From Camillea tinctor (lineage: Eukaryota; Ascomycota; Sordariomycetes; Xylariales; Xylariaceae), in NCBI GenBank assembly GCA_022578605.1, contig MU394057.1, positions 910,979 through 974,978 of the forward strand: 64,000 nucleotides of DNA, written 5' to 3'. Numbering within the stretch: the stretch's first letter is position 1; the number at the start of each line of letters is the position of its first letter. Shown in pieces: positions 23,973 through 34,800 of the stretch. The position numbers and the translations under genes were made by a program. The notes beneath the pieces are model-generated. The model had not been told where the DNA came from. It searched no databases and saw only the letters and a program-made list of their open reading frames with translations.

Positions 23973-25246
23973 ATAAGTGGACCGAATGAAATGCACCAAT
24001 GAATTCTATGTACCAGTTGACGACGATTTCCATTGGGTCTTTGAAAGACCGACGTTTCAGGTTTGCCAAGGTACATTAGGTGATTTAAAAACACCCAAAA
24101 ATTCAAAATAGCAGCAATAATAAGCGCTAACATAAAACCTAACAAGGTAAAGTAGGCCCGGTTATACATTCTAAGTTCAGGTAACCCGTCCAGCCCGTCG
24201 TGTCCGTCCCCGCATTTTCGGTGACCTGCTACCACCAACTTTTCCCCTCCACTGCCTCTCCCCTCCTTCACTTCAACATGAAAATGGTTGGTCACGGTAT
24301 TGCGATTGCGAGACGGACGCTTTAGATCGCGCGGGGTGAACCATGTGCGAATCATTGGAGTTTGGCCCTAATTCACATCAACGGGCCATCGAAAGCCCCG
24401 AGGCCATCTCTTTGAAAATCTAAAATAATAAAAAATCTCGATCAATGACTACATCTTAGCTCAGCCATGGAAATTGGCCTATAGGATCAACTAGTGGCGG
24501 ATCTAAGCGCATAAACCTTGTGCGAACATTTAAAGAGTCGGGAGTTCAACCGACGATAACGTACATAGATCGTCGAAACTACATGTATAGTGTGCTATAC
24601 TAAAACAACGATTGTCTTATGAAGAAAAAAAAGAAAAGAGAAGAAAAGAGGAATAAGAAAAAAAAACAAGGAACTAGCATGTCTCTACTAGTATATGCAT
24701 ATCATGTTATGATAACATGCTATATACCACAATCTATAGAATGCGGCTCAAAAGGTAATCTTAGATACGATATTCTCGATCGTAATATGTATGAGACAAA
24801 TGGTTAGAAAGTCAAACACTCATAGTAATAGTATTCGAGCCTCACATCAATAATAATAATAGCGCTATTATGATGATGATGAACTAGTTATAGGTAATAT
24901 TTCATTTTTTTATCACTTCGGGTTTTTATTTTTTAATTTCCTAAATGAAGTTTGTAATAGAAGTGTCATATAAGTCAAAGCCATCAGCTGGCGAAGGTTA
25001 GTACTTAGTTAGCTTATAGGGCAAATTAATAAATAAATAATCCCTCCAGCGCGGCGCTGTTGGATTCCATGTTCTTATTTCAAAGACATTAATAGGTCGC
25101 AGGTTCGTCCGGAATATCAATCTACTTGTAGCGGTGTGCGAAAATCAAAGCATAAAGACCAATATTGCTGGGTTCTATATATAGGTAACAATAACACTAG
25201 GGATATGTATGTATAGGTATTTTGAATTGACGATGAGTATGACGAC

Positions 25247-25290
25247 GATGAAGGGGAGGATGATGATGATGATTATGATGATGCATGCAT
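25247..25290. repeat. Imperfect (GAT)n/(ATGC)n microsatellite
   Basis: GATGATGATGATGATTATGATGATG followed by ATGCATGCATGC in the gene desert. Confidence 0.75.
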
Positions 25291-26517
25291 GCGGTACACC
25301 TGTCGACTCTATACCGAGACAACCTACCCTACTTGATCATATGCTAAACCTCGGAATAACGAGATTCAACCAGTCGGTTGCGGTGGAGTGACCGATTCTC
25401 TCTCAGTTGACCATTGCTCGTGACACAAGAGGCAAACCGCTTTCGTACATAAAATGATTCCTTCCGGCCGGCTTGCGCGACACTAGCCTGTGAGTCCTTC
25501 CTGACCGACCTGCTAACACTAATGTAGGCGAAAATGGAGTCGGGTCCTGATGGAGACCGGTATGTATGTAGGTATGTCCATATGTAGGTATATATGTAGG
25601 TAGACTGGAGCAAGGCAGCCTAAAGCCTAGATGCATTACGATTACGAGGTAAGGTTATGGTTATGTATGCCATGTATGTGTGTGTGTGTGACCCAGAACC
25701 GTTTTAACAGACCTATGATTTACAAGTGATACCGTTTTTTAGATTATTGTAGCCACCGTAAACCTAACCATTACCACAACCGCAACCATAACCATAACCA
25801 AAGATTTTACGGGCTGTGCCCCGAGTCCCTGAGTCGCTCATCTTCACTTCTTCACCTGACAAAATAGCCTCCTGAAACAACACAACCTATTTTTTTTTCA
25901 CCCCCCTTCCTTTTCTACACCACTAACCAGCGCCTGTCTTTTTCTATCTAGTATAACCTAATCGAGCGATTCAAGAGCCGCCGGCTGCGGAGGGCGACGC
26001 GCGCTTCTGGGCGGCTTCCAGGCGTTTTCCAGTTGGAAATTGGAACTAAGCCACTAAGCCAAGTCGAGCACGATATCCTTGCGAGGCTCGACGGAAGAGA
26101 CGCAATCGATTGGCGACCTTAAATTATCGACCGCGATGACCACACTTGGCTGGCGATAGCTGATTGGTTGTCTTTTGGCGCCCAGGTTGGGAACTTGGAT
26201 GCATCACGCTATTAATAGAACACTCCACAACCCCTGTCGCGCTCGTTTCGCAGCCTCTAATCCCTGTCGCAGCAACCAGTCAGATCAACCGTCCACCAGC
26301 GCAACCGGTACCACTGACCATTCACCACTTCACACACCACTCAGTTGACAATGCTGCTGCTTGCTTCTTTTTTGCCCTCCGCTCTTGCTGCTATGCGTTC
26401 GTTCGTTCTTTCGTTCGTCCGTCCATTCTTCTTTCTTCCTTCCTTCCCCTCCTTCTCATAATGCAGCGTAGCAGTGAGAGAGATTAGCACCGACTTAAGA
26501 TGGTTGTACATACACAT

Positions 26518-26520
<3 letters not shown>

Positions 26521-26549
<29 letters not shown>
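26521..26549. repeat. (AC)14 microsatellite
   Basis: Uninterrupted AC dinucleotide repeat of about 29 bases, followed by AT-rich sequence. Confidence 0.95.
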
Positions 26550-26551
<2 letters not shown>

Positions 26552-28618
26552 ATACATAATACATATTATACATGCACATATATCTACCACAATGCAGTCA
26601 TTGGCTGCATTACTAACTGACATGTTGGTTTTTTTTTCCTTCGATTATACTAGATAACCCTAATTGGATATTATCTACGAAGAATAGGTTTGTTGTTTGG
26701 TTCATTACCTTACATGTCCATTGATTGTCCTTATACCATGTACCCAGGCAGATATGTAGGTAGGTACCTTGTATACTTTGCATAGTAAAACTACATCGTA
26801 ATAAGTTCCTTTTATAAACCGTACCTAGGCTAGAAATACGTATACGGGTTACGTATGTGTAGGGATTATATATATATTCTAGCGTATCTACACTACATAA
26901 TTATATGGCCCATATTGGTCAGCTAGCAAGTAATTAAGCAGAGCAAAGGCATAAAATAAATACCTAGTCACGGCTGAAGAAAACAAAAATCATCGAAGGA
27001 CAATAAAAAAAAATTATACATGACAAAGAGAAAGGGTTAAAAAAAGATGGGGCTAGATGGACAAAAAGACAAGTGAGAGGGAAGAGGAAGGGGGGTTAAT
27101 TCCCCACTGGACGGAATTTTGCTAGCGTGCCTGAACAATTCGAAGTAGCCCGGTCGTCTCAAATGCCGCCATTGTCTATAGTGGCTATACCCCGAGACTA
27201 CCGGTTATTGTGGCCGGGCGCTAATAAGAATAAGTCGCAGGTTACATGTACTTCGCAGGCGCTGCAATCCCTCTACCAGAGGTGGTAGGGAGGGTAGGTA
27301 CACTAGCACTATAATACCTAAGGCAAGATACCTAGGTACAGGTACCCACTAACCCACATCCACCACTGCCCGTGACATCCCCTGCGCCCACCCCCGTTTT
27401 TTCTGTGGCCTTGCCTGCCCTTCCTACCAATCCCCTGTCTCCCCCAAGCCGTTTCGAATGTCTGTGGGTGACTTGGGTGACTTGAGAACTGGGACTGGGA
27501 CTGGGATTGGGGACCGAGACTGTCATCTGTCAGTCAATTCAAACGCTTTCATCTCTAAACCTACCTACCTTTTTTCTCTCTCTCTACTACCTCTTTCCTC
27601 TCCTACCACCACAACAACAACAACTACCACTGAATTCATTCTTCTCCCCTTCCCATTTTTTTTTTACCCTTCTTTCCTTTCACCTATACCCTCTAAACCT
27701 ACCTAGCTTGGTTGTTGCCGTATTTGTGAACCGTAACTACTAGTTTTGTCCGTTACCTAACTGACCAAACTTTTTTTATTCTTTCCTCTTTTACTCTTTT
27801 TTTTTTCTTTTACCCACTCCTTCCCCTTGTCCTGTACAGTTACGGTAACTCTAGGTAGTTTTTCCCCAATGGCTTGTTAGTATCCTCTAAGCCAGGCGAT
27901 TCGATTGGAAACCGAAACAACCTTTCTTCTTTTCCTACCTTACCTTACCTACGCATTCCATTCCCATTTCTAATTTTATCCTTACATTCACCTCTTACCA
28001 CACTACTTGCCTTTTAACACTTTATTCACTTTTGACTTCCCTTCTAGTCTCTTTTTTCTTCTTCTTTTCCCCTCATCACCACTTCCCCGACCAACATCAC
28101 CAGTAACCCTCTTCTTCCCACCAACGCGACGTGTGAACAGAACGTTCGCCTTTGCCCGCACTGGGTAACCTGGTAGTGAACCATTTGATGTGGTTTTTGG
28201 GATAAGTTACCAAACCAAAACAAAAGAGCAGGAATAGAAAAATAAGAACAAGCAGAAAGAGAAATTGGACAATTCATCTCTCTCATCTTCCAGGACAATT
28301 CCTGGTGTGCGGTGGTGCACAGAGAGAAAGGGTGAGGAGCAGGAGCAGGAAATAGTAGGATTCAGCAGCGCTGTCCAGTATAAGCCTTCTTCTTAACCGC
28401 CTACCCGCGATACCCCGACATTCCTTTCTTAGAAGTATTTCTTTCCTTCGATTTCCGATTTGCGACCCGACCGCGATCAAGTTTGGCAGTCTAGAGAGTG
28501 ACAATTAGGTCTGGTTGCTGTGCTGTGCTGTGCTATATTTGAGCAGACAGACAGAGACAGTAAGGAACAAAAAAAAAAAAGAAGGGCTTTGTGGGAGCTT
28601 GTTATTTTGTCGTCAAAC

Positions 28619-31057
28619 ATGCCGTCTGCTGCTGCACGACAAATGTATGAGGACCAGATACCCTCGTTTATGTCTGTATTTGACCCCGAGGCCGAGAACA
28701 TCGATGATAGGGATCTGGTTACTATGGTAGATTCCAAGTTTATGGATATTGACATGGAGCCTTCTTGCGCTGCTCCTTCCCAATTCACCAATGCGATACC
28801 ACAGCAACTATCACAGCAACAACAACAACACCAGCAACACCAGCACCTACGACCGTTGCCCATGGACCACCGTCGCCACGACAGCACTTCCACACACAAT
28901 AATGAATCGGCGGATTCGTCACCTACCACCACATTGACTACAGATACCTCTTCCCTGTCAGATCCATCGCCATCCTCGTCGCCAGACTCTCCCGTTAATC
29001 TAATACCCTTGAACTCGTTCCCAGCAAACAACTTCGGCGAATTGCCGTCTACTATGAACAATCTGCAAATCATGGGTAACTCTATGTCTTCGTCGTCGCA
29101 CACTCTGGAGCGACCCATGACCTCCCCTTCGCCGCGAAGGGCCAGGAACATGAAGGGACTCTCAATCCAACCGCCCTTCGCGTCTGGATTGTCGTCAACC
29201 CTAATCTCAGAACCTTCTTCGCCATCTTTCATCAAGCCCAAGATCCCCGCAATGAAGCGAAAGCCTTCCCAGCTCAGTCTCAAGACTGACTCAAATGGTC
29301 TCAATATTCGGCCTGCTGCTCTTGATGTTCCGAGCTCGCCTGGCCTCCCGCCGATTTTGCAGCGAAGATCTCTGAAACACTCCACCTCCTCTCCACATAT
29401 GCTCTCTGGCCTAAAGTCGTCGACTTTTGGTCCTGCAGGTGGCATGGGTTTCCCTACTGTCCTTGAGCGTGGTACCTCAGGTTTGTCAGAGGTCTTGCGG
29501 CCATCGAGACAAGGAAGCACCTCCAGTGGCTATGACAGCACAATTATTGAGGAAGACTCACCTATCAGAACACAGCTAGCGAACCGAGCAGCTATGGATT
29601 TCGAGCCTTTCCATGAGCCAGAAAACAATGAGGACCAGAAATCCCCTGGATACCCTGATGGTCCAATTGCAATCTACGGAAACAATGTTTACCTCTACCT
29701 GGAGCCTACGGCCGAGGAGGCCTCGAAATTCGACGTGGTAATCAATGTTGCACGTGAGGTTCACAACCCATTCGAGGCACCATGCCAGGGCAACAAGCCA
29801 GCTGGGTCCCAGCCAGCCCACTCATTAATAGCGGAGTCCCCGATTCCAGATACGGCCATGACGAATGATAGCTTTGCAACTGCATTCGAGTACCCACCGC
29901 GTGAGGACCGAGGCCCAGAGACGCCGACAACCCCAAAGGCCAATTCATTCAATGAACCCGAGTATATCCACATGCCGTGGGACCACAACACGGATATCGC
30001 CACAGATCTTATGATGCTTTGCGAGACCATCGAGAGACGTACCAGAGAGGGCAAAAAGGTTCTTGTTCACTGCCAGCAAGGAGCCAGTCGTTCTGCAAGT
30101 TTGATCATTGCCTATGGTCTATACCAAAACCCCGGTCTTACTGTCAATGATGCATACTATGCTGCGCAATCCAAGAGCCGATGGATTAGCCCCAACATGC
30201 GGCTGATGTACTGCCTCCAAGACTTCCAAAAAGAGGTTTCGAAGAAGAAGCTTCCGCCCCGTTCTGCTGCAGGGCCTAGAAGTGGGCGAAGTCCTACCAA
30301 GCACCACCGACTTACTTTATCCGCTGATGCAATCGATTTACAGCCGAAGGAGCCCCTCACTGCGCCTCTTCCCGATGACAAGGGTGCTGGTAAGAGCATT
30401 AGCCCTGACAGAAGTCCGATACATACGCGGGTCAAATCGGACCCCAGCCTAGAGGCCATTTCGCCAGGTCCCTCTTCCGCGCCTTCAAGCTTCTCGTGGA
30501 CTGAAAATACGGATGACAAGAAGAATGCCGGCCACTTCAACTTTGGGCCGTCGCTGGAGCCGCCTAAGTTTTTTGAGGGGCAGCAACAACAACAGCAGCC
30601 GTCGTTCCCGCCCCCTTCGTCATCTTTCTCGTCATCATTCAAGCCCCCGCCATCGCCGGGTTTTGCCCCACGATCCTTCTTTGAGCCGCAGAACGTTGCA
30701 TTTTCAAGTCTCAATTTTGCTCCCGAACCGCACCGCTCGTTTAATCAGAACACCAGCCTGCCAGTTCCGCACGAAATAACACTGTCTCCGGCTCAACCTG
30801 ATGACGATGCATTAATGTCCCCGAGAGTGGAAACGATGACCAATAACCCACTCCACGACTCGTACACTGAGATGGCTGGTATGAAGTTTGTTGAGGTGCC
30901 TCCGACTCCGACGGAGGGCCTGTTCTCCCCACGTCAAACGATGTTTCCCAGAGATCCATTCCATCCATTTGGGCGTCCTCCCCAAGTTGCAGATCCTAGA
31001 AGTCCTCCTACAAAAGGGGAGACGCCGATCACTCGGTCCATCGATGACGTGTTATAG
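28619..31057 (+). CDS. Dual-specificity MAP-kinase phosphatase (Msg5/Pmp1-like)
   Basis: Single-exon gene of 812 residues. It probably dephosphorylates the TxY loop of cell-wall-integrity or pheromone-type MAP kinases, as Msg5 and related fungal enzymes do. The frame is open upstream without ATG; the ATG at 28619 (CAAACATGCC) is the first, and no ATG occurs in the preceding 400 bases. Residues 1-340 are disordered, with poly-Gln near 60-78 and many SP sites, and may hold the MAPK docking region. The phosphatase domain starts near 348 (GPIAIYGNNVYLYL). The general acid is Asp455 in MPWDHNTDI, and the P-loop HCQQGASRS carries Cys485 and Arg491 (CX5R). An insertion of about 60 low-complexity residues separates VINVAREVHNPF from the acid loop. 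The C-terminal 270 residues are Ser/Pro-rich with a second poly-Gln. All catalytic residues are intact. Confidence 0.9.
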   Translation: MPSAAARQMYEDQIPSFMSVFDPEAENIDDRDLVTMVDSKFMDIDMEPSCAAPSQFTNAIPQQLSQQQQQHQQHQHLRPLPMDHRRHDSTSTHNNESADSSPTTTLTTDTSSLSDPSPSSSPDSPVNLIPLNSFPANNFGELPSTMNNLQIMGNSMSSSSHTLERPMTSPSPRRARNMKGLSIQPPFASGLSSTLISEPSSPSFIKPKIPAMKRKPSQLSLKTDSNGLNIRPAALDVPSSPGLPPILQRRSLKHSTSSPHMLSGLKSSTFGPAGGMGFPTVLERGTSGLSEVLRPSRQGSTSSGYDSTIIEEDSPIRTQLANRAAMDFEPFHEPENNEDQKSPGYPDGPIAIYGNNVYLYLEPTAEEASKFDVVINVAREVHNPFEAPCQGNKPAGSQPAHSLIAESPIPDTAMTNDSFATAFEYPPREDRGPETPTTPKANSFNEPEYIHMPWDHNTDIATDLMMLCETIERRTREGKKVLVHCQQGASRSASLIIAYGLYQNPGLTVNDAYYAAQSKSRWISPNMRLMYCLQDFQKEVSKKKLPPRSAAGPRSGRSPTKHHRLTLSADAIDLQPKEPLTAPLPDDKGAGKSISPDRSPIHTRVKSDPSLEAISPGPSSAPSSFSWTENTDDKKNAGHFNFGPSLEPPKFFEGQQQQQQPSFPPPSSSFSSSFKPPPSPGFAPRSFFEPQNVAFSSLNFAPEPHRSFNQNTSLPVPHEITLSPAQPDDDALMSPRVETMTNNPLHDSYTEMAGMKFVEVPPTPTEGLFSPRQTMFPRDPFHPFGRPPQVADPRSPPTKGETPITRSIDDVL

Positions 31058-33378
31058 TCCTTCTGGATGGTCTTCGACGCTTATGGGTATCCATGAGCTC
31101 TGGTGACGTTTTGATAATAATCTTACGTCAAAGCTGTGTATCCCCAACCCCATCATTATGGCACATGGACTTCTATTTTGAAGTTCCTAGCCGGCTGACA
31201 CCAGCATGAATTTGCATACGCTTTTTCTCCGAATAAGCTGCATTTTGTGGGTTGGACAGATACCTACTTCAGGATATGGCACGATGCATCTTGGCACGTA
31301 CCAACAGCACACTCTATGTCCCAATTCCTGATGGGACCCCCCCAACGAATTTTCCATTTGTCTCTAAACACCGAACTATCGTTTTGATTTCTCGATTTTT
31401 TTTTCTATTCCCTTTTTTCCTTTTTGTGTTTCGGCCGCAGCATTAGCAGAGTACTGGAACGGCGAAACCGATACCCGGACGGCACTAGGCGCCACTCAAT
31501 CTCCTAAGGCAAAAGGGGAACTGGTGGCTCATTTTCTTTGCGGTTAATACAATTCATTCATATGCCAATGTATAATATAAAAAGGATTCGGATGAACACA
31601 AGGGGGGCGAGATGAAGGGGCATGACTCAACAAAAACACCGGACTGCGGCGCGGAAACTGGAAAGGCAATCAATGGTAATACGGCATACGGAATAATCAA
31701 GCATCGTGCATAAGGCGGGTTGCTGGATGGGCCTCGGCTCTAGAGATTTGGTGGTGCTCTCTGTCCTCTCAACTGGTTCGACCAAGCTAGTACATAAGTC
31801 CCCACGAAACAGTTAAAAGAGCATGATCTCTCCTCCTCAGGAAAGTTCACAACCGCTTCTCCCATCAACACTATAAGCCTTCGAGCCGATCGCACTCTTG
31901 CACGCGAACAACCGATGGAACACGATTGACCGATTATGAGCAAAAAAAGAAAGGCTTTAGCTACTAGCTCTTTTCGTTGTATAGCACGCTAGCAAGCAAA
32001 GCAAGCACAAATGCGAGGCGAACAGAATAAAAAGAGGCTTAAGCTTAATTCTAGGCGTTTTTTTTCTATGGCCAATTTTCGAGGGAGTGAAGGAGTTTTT
32101 CTTTTTTTTTCCTTTTTTTATAATCATTTGTTTTTGTTTTTATGGTCTTTTTTTCAACCTTTTTTCTTCTCATCTCATACCCCATTCTTCGGTTAATTAA
32201 TCCGAGTTAAAAAAGGAAAGGAGGGAAAGAAGAAGATGAGCTGGAAGAGATAAGAGGGAAAGAGAAGATATCACGGAGAGAAAAAGAGAGATGGAAAGGA
32301 AAGGAAATGCGTGCTCGCCCGTCCCGTCTAACCCACCACTTGAGGAAATATTCAGAAAAAAGGTTTCTCTGAGGAGAAAGGAAAAGTGAAAAGTGGAAAG
32401 AAGAGGGCAAAGGGGCACCAACCAACACGCGCGGATAATGGAATTCATATGCCCGCTGCGTCATGTACATATAGTCTTACGATACTTAAACAAAAAGTTT
32501 TCCCCAACATCCCGTGCGATGAAAGATATTGACGAAAACGAAATGAATGATATATGATGTTTTTTTTTTCCAAGAAAATGATGAATTTTATTGTTAGGAG
32601 TGGAGTGGGTATGGTATTAGCAAATAGGTATGCAAAACGTCAAATCATGCTGCTCCTATAGAGACTAGGTGATGGAGAGAGTGAAAAATATGGGATAGTT
32701 ATAGCCCTACGGAGAAAAAGCGAGGGCATATCTAAGAATTACAGGGGTTCGTAATGGTAGTTAAAATGGGGATGAGGTTATGAGAGAAGTATTCATAGGG
32801 CTAGGAAGAAAGCTCGCTGGGGTTATGGTATAGATGGTGGGAAGAGGTATGTATCGTTCATATGCGTTCTCTCGTCATGCTATAAATCGTGTATCGATAA
32901 CCATCATCCACCCCTCCTCGTATCATCTGCCTTTTCTCGCTCGCTCTTCCTCTTAGTCTATTACTCTGTCCTACTCCTCAATACCGCCCTGATCCTCTTT
33001 CACATGGTTGTAAATATGAAGAACTCCCATAACGTAACCTGCCTCTCCTCTGTTCCTTTGCCCTGTTCTAAGGAACCAACTAGATATAAACCATAAACTA
33101 ACTCACCTGGTCTTTCCCTACGAAGACACATCGCCAAAAAAAAAGGAGAAAGGGATTTATATCCATAACACCAAAGATCTTTTTTTTCTTAAACAACTTT
33201 CTACAGCACTAACTGGGTTATTTCATTTCATTTTACTTTATTTTCTATATGCTCTCTAATTCGAAGCTCTTCTAAAAGATCTGATTTTCACTTTATTCTC
33301 TAAACTCCTAAATGACTTTTTTTTTTTTTAAAAAATAAATCTGTGTAGAAAAAAAAAACAAGCAAAAAAGGAGATCAA
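31058..33378. other. Intergenic region between convergent phosphatase and HUT1 genes
   Basis: Two 3' flanks. No gene is supported; open frames are low-complexity (poly-T around 31400-31430 and 32060-32170, purine-rich at 32210-32420). The tract from 33180 to 33370 is very AT-rich and probably contains the HUT1 poly(A) region. Confidence 0.6.
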
Positions 33379-34800
33379 TCATTCGACTTTCTTACCCTGC
33401 CCCTCCCTCTCCCTCCTCTTAGCCTCCTCCTTAGCCATCTTCTCGCGCCTCGCGATGGCAGCCTCGACGCCGATGCCGCCGAACACGAGGCCCACGCCGA
33501 GGACCTGCATCTGGCTGAGGCGGTGGCCGAAGGCGACGACGGACAGGATCATGGTGAACATCTTGCGGGTGACGGTGACGGTGACGAGGAGGACGGAGGA
33601 GAAGGTCGCTAGGGTGTAGACTACAGTGTAAAACGAATCTGTTTAGTTTTTTTCTCGAATTGCGAATATTATATTATATGTAGTAAAGAGAGGGAGATGG
33701 GAGAGGCATGTAAAAAAACTAAAAAAAAACTCACAGATAAACACCTGCCCCACCGCGCCGCAAGCCGCGAACCCCAGCACATCCGCCCACACGCCGGGGT
33801 GCCTCGCCATGAACTCCAGCGCCTCGGCGAACTCCCCCGCGCCGCCCGCGGCGTCCATGCCGAACCACCTGCCGAGCCCCGTGTTCACGAGCCAGGGGCT
33901 CAGGGCGAGGTAGCCCGCCGTGACGGCGGTGCTCATGAGGTTATTGGCGCACATCATCTGGGGTCCGGAGTAGGGGCGGAAGGCGCCGAAGATGTAGTCC
34001 TGGGTGCTGTTAGTGAGGCCGTCGAAGAGCAGGTTGATGCCGAGGAGGAGGAGGCCCCAGGCGCTGTTCTCCCCGCCTCCGCTGCCGCCTTTCTTGGCCT
34101 TGCCCGAGTGCAGCGTGAACACGGCCACACCCGCCGTCACCGCCGCCACTACCAGGTACTTGTACAGCGGGTAGCGCCGGCGGAACACCGTGATGTGCAG
34201 GAACATGACCGGCAGCAGCTTGCAGCTCTTGGCCAGCAGGAAGGTGATGTAGTCGATGTGCGCCAAGCTCGCGTACCCGAAGGGCGAGGCGAGCGAGCTC
34301 GTCAGCGCCACCAGCAAGAGCGGTGCTAGGATCTGCCGCGACGGGATCACAGCGGGTACGGGCGATCCCCGTGGCGTGCTGAGGTACAAGTACAGCCCTC
34401 CCGTGGCCGCGGCGAACAGCGACTGGATGGTGTTGAGGAACACGGGGTACTTGAAGACTTCGGTCTGGTCCGGTGGGCCGTGGGGTGTCGTCGTCAGCTT
34501 CTCCTGCAAGTAAGCCCAGGTGAGACTATATGGATTGGGTCGGGTTGGTTAGTTTGCGCCATCTTCCCGAGGCGAGAGTCGAGGTACAACTTACAAGGAG
34601 CCGTAGATACCAGCGACGGCTATGACCAATTGCGCGAGGCCAGCTTCTGCTTTCGCTGGGACCGGCGCATGCTTATTGACTGCACCATTGGCTTGGGGGA
34701 CTATCTCATTCTGCGCCTTGGATGTTGTTGAGGATTGGCGACTGACGTACTCGGACGAGGGCTGCCGCTCGATAGGCTTGGCTTGCTTTGTGCGCGCCAT
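33379..34800 (-). CDS. HUT1: UDP-galactose transporter homolog Hut1 (SLC35B1 family)
   Basis: ER multi-pass nucleotide-sugar transporter homolog; yeast and animal relatives act in the ER, where UDP-galactose or ATP/ADP exchange roles have been proposed. Exons 34800-34595, 34525-33735 and 33620-33379 give 412 residues, with introns of 69 and 114 nt. Family hallmarks are [20 protein letters not shown] across the first junction, [38 protein letters not shown] (the substrate-path lysine region), [12 protein letters not shown] and [14 protein letters not shown] across the second junction, then [11 protein letters not shown]. About 9-10 membrane segments can be counted. The C-terminus ends KKVE, a dilysine KKxx ER-retrieval signal. 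The coding sequence is strongly GC-rich at third positions. The ATG at 34800 gives the expected short basic N-terminus. Confidence 0.93.

Larger units (their letters stand above)
18960..28618. other. 9.7-kb gene desert
   Basis: No gene can be named. The stretch holds homopolymers, AC/GT/TATG microsatellites, TACCTA/TAGGTA words and scattered ORFs. Three ORFs are worth recording. 21454-21933 (+) gives 159 residues with a basic, Ser/Thr-rich N-terminus. 24355-23858 (-) gives 165 residues with one hydrophobic segment (YFTLLGFMLALIIAAILNFW). 22925-22466 (-) is a cluster of short frames, one with GRLIAGILMFTFVGHLIIS. None resembles a family I know. The last kilobase (27540-28080) is pyrimidine-rich and, with 28090-28618, is probably promoter and leader of the phosphatase gene. 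No tRNA or 5S gene was recognised. Confidence 0.55.

Noticed and set aside
25096..25112. tRNA B-box-like CAGGTTCGTCCGG
   Set aside because: No T-arm, anticodon arm or acceptor stem folds around it.
27150..27290. GC-rich island considered as a tRNA or 5S rRNA gene
   Set aside because: No internal promoter boxes or cloverleaf; only one imperfect hairpin is present.
28477..29520. 347-codon minus-strand ORF antisense to the phosphatase gene
   Set aside because: It is a shadow of the Ser/Pro-rich coding strand; composition is odd (poly-Cys from antisense Gln repeats) and no family resemblance is seen.
33697..34329. 210-codon plus-strand ORF antisense to HUT1
   Set aside because: It arises from the GC-rich codon bias of HUT1 exon 2; it is Ala/Arg/Glu/His-rich with no domain.
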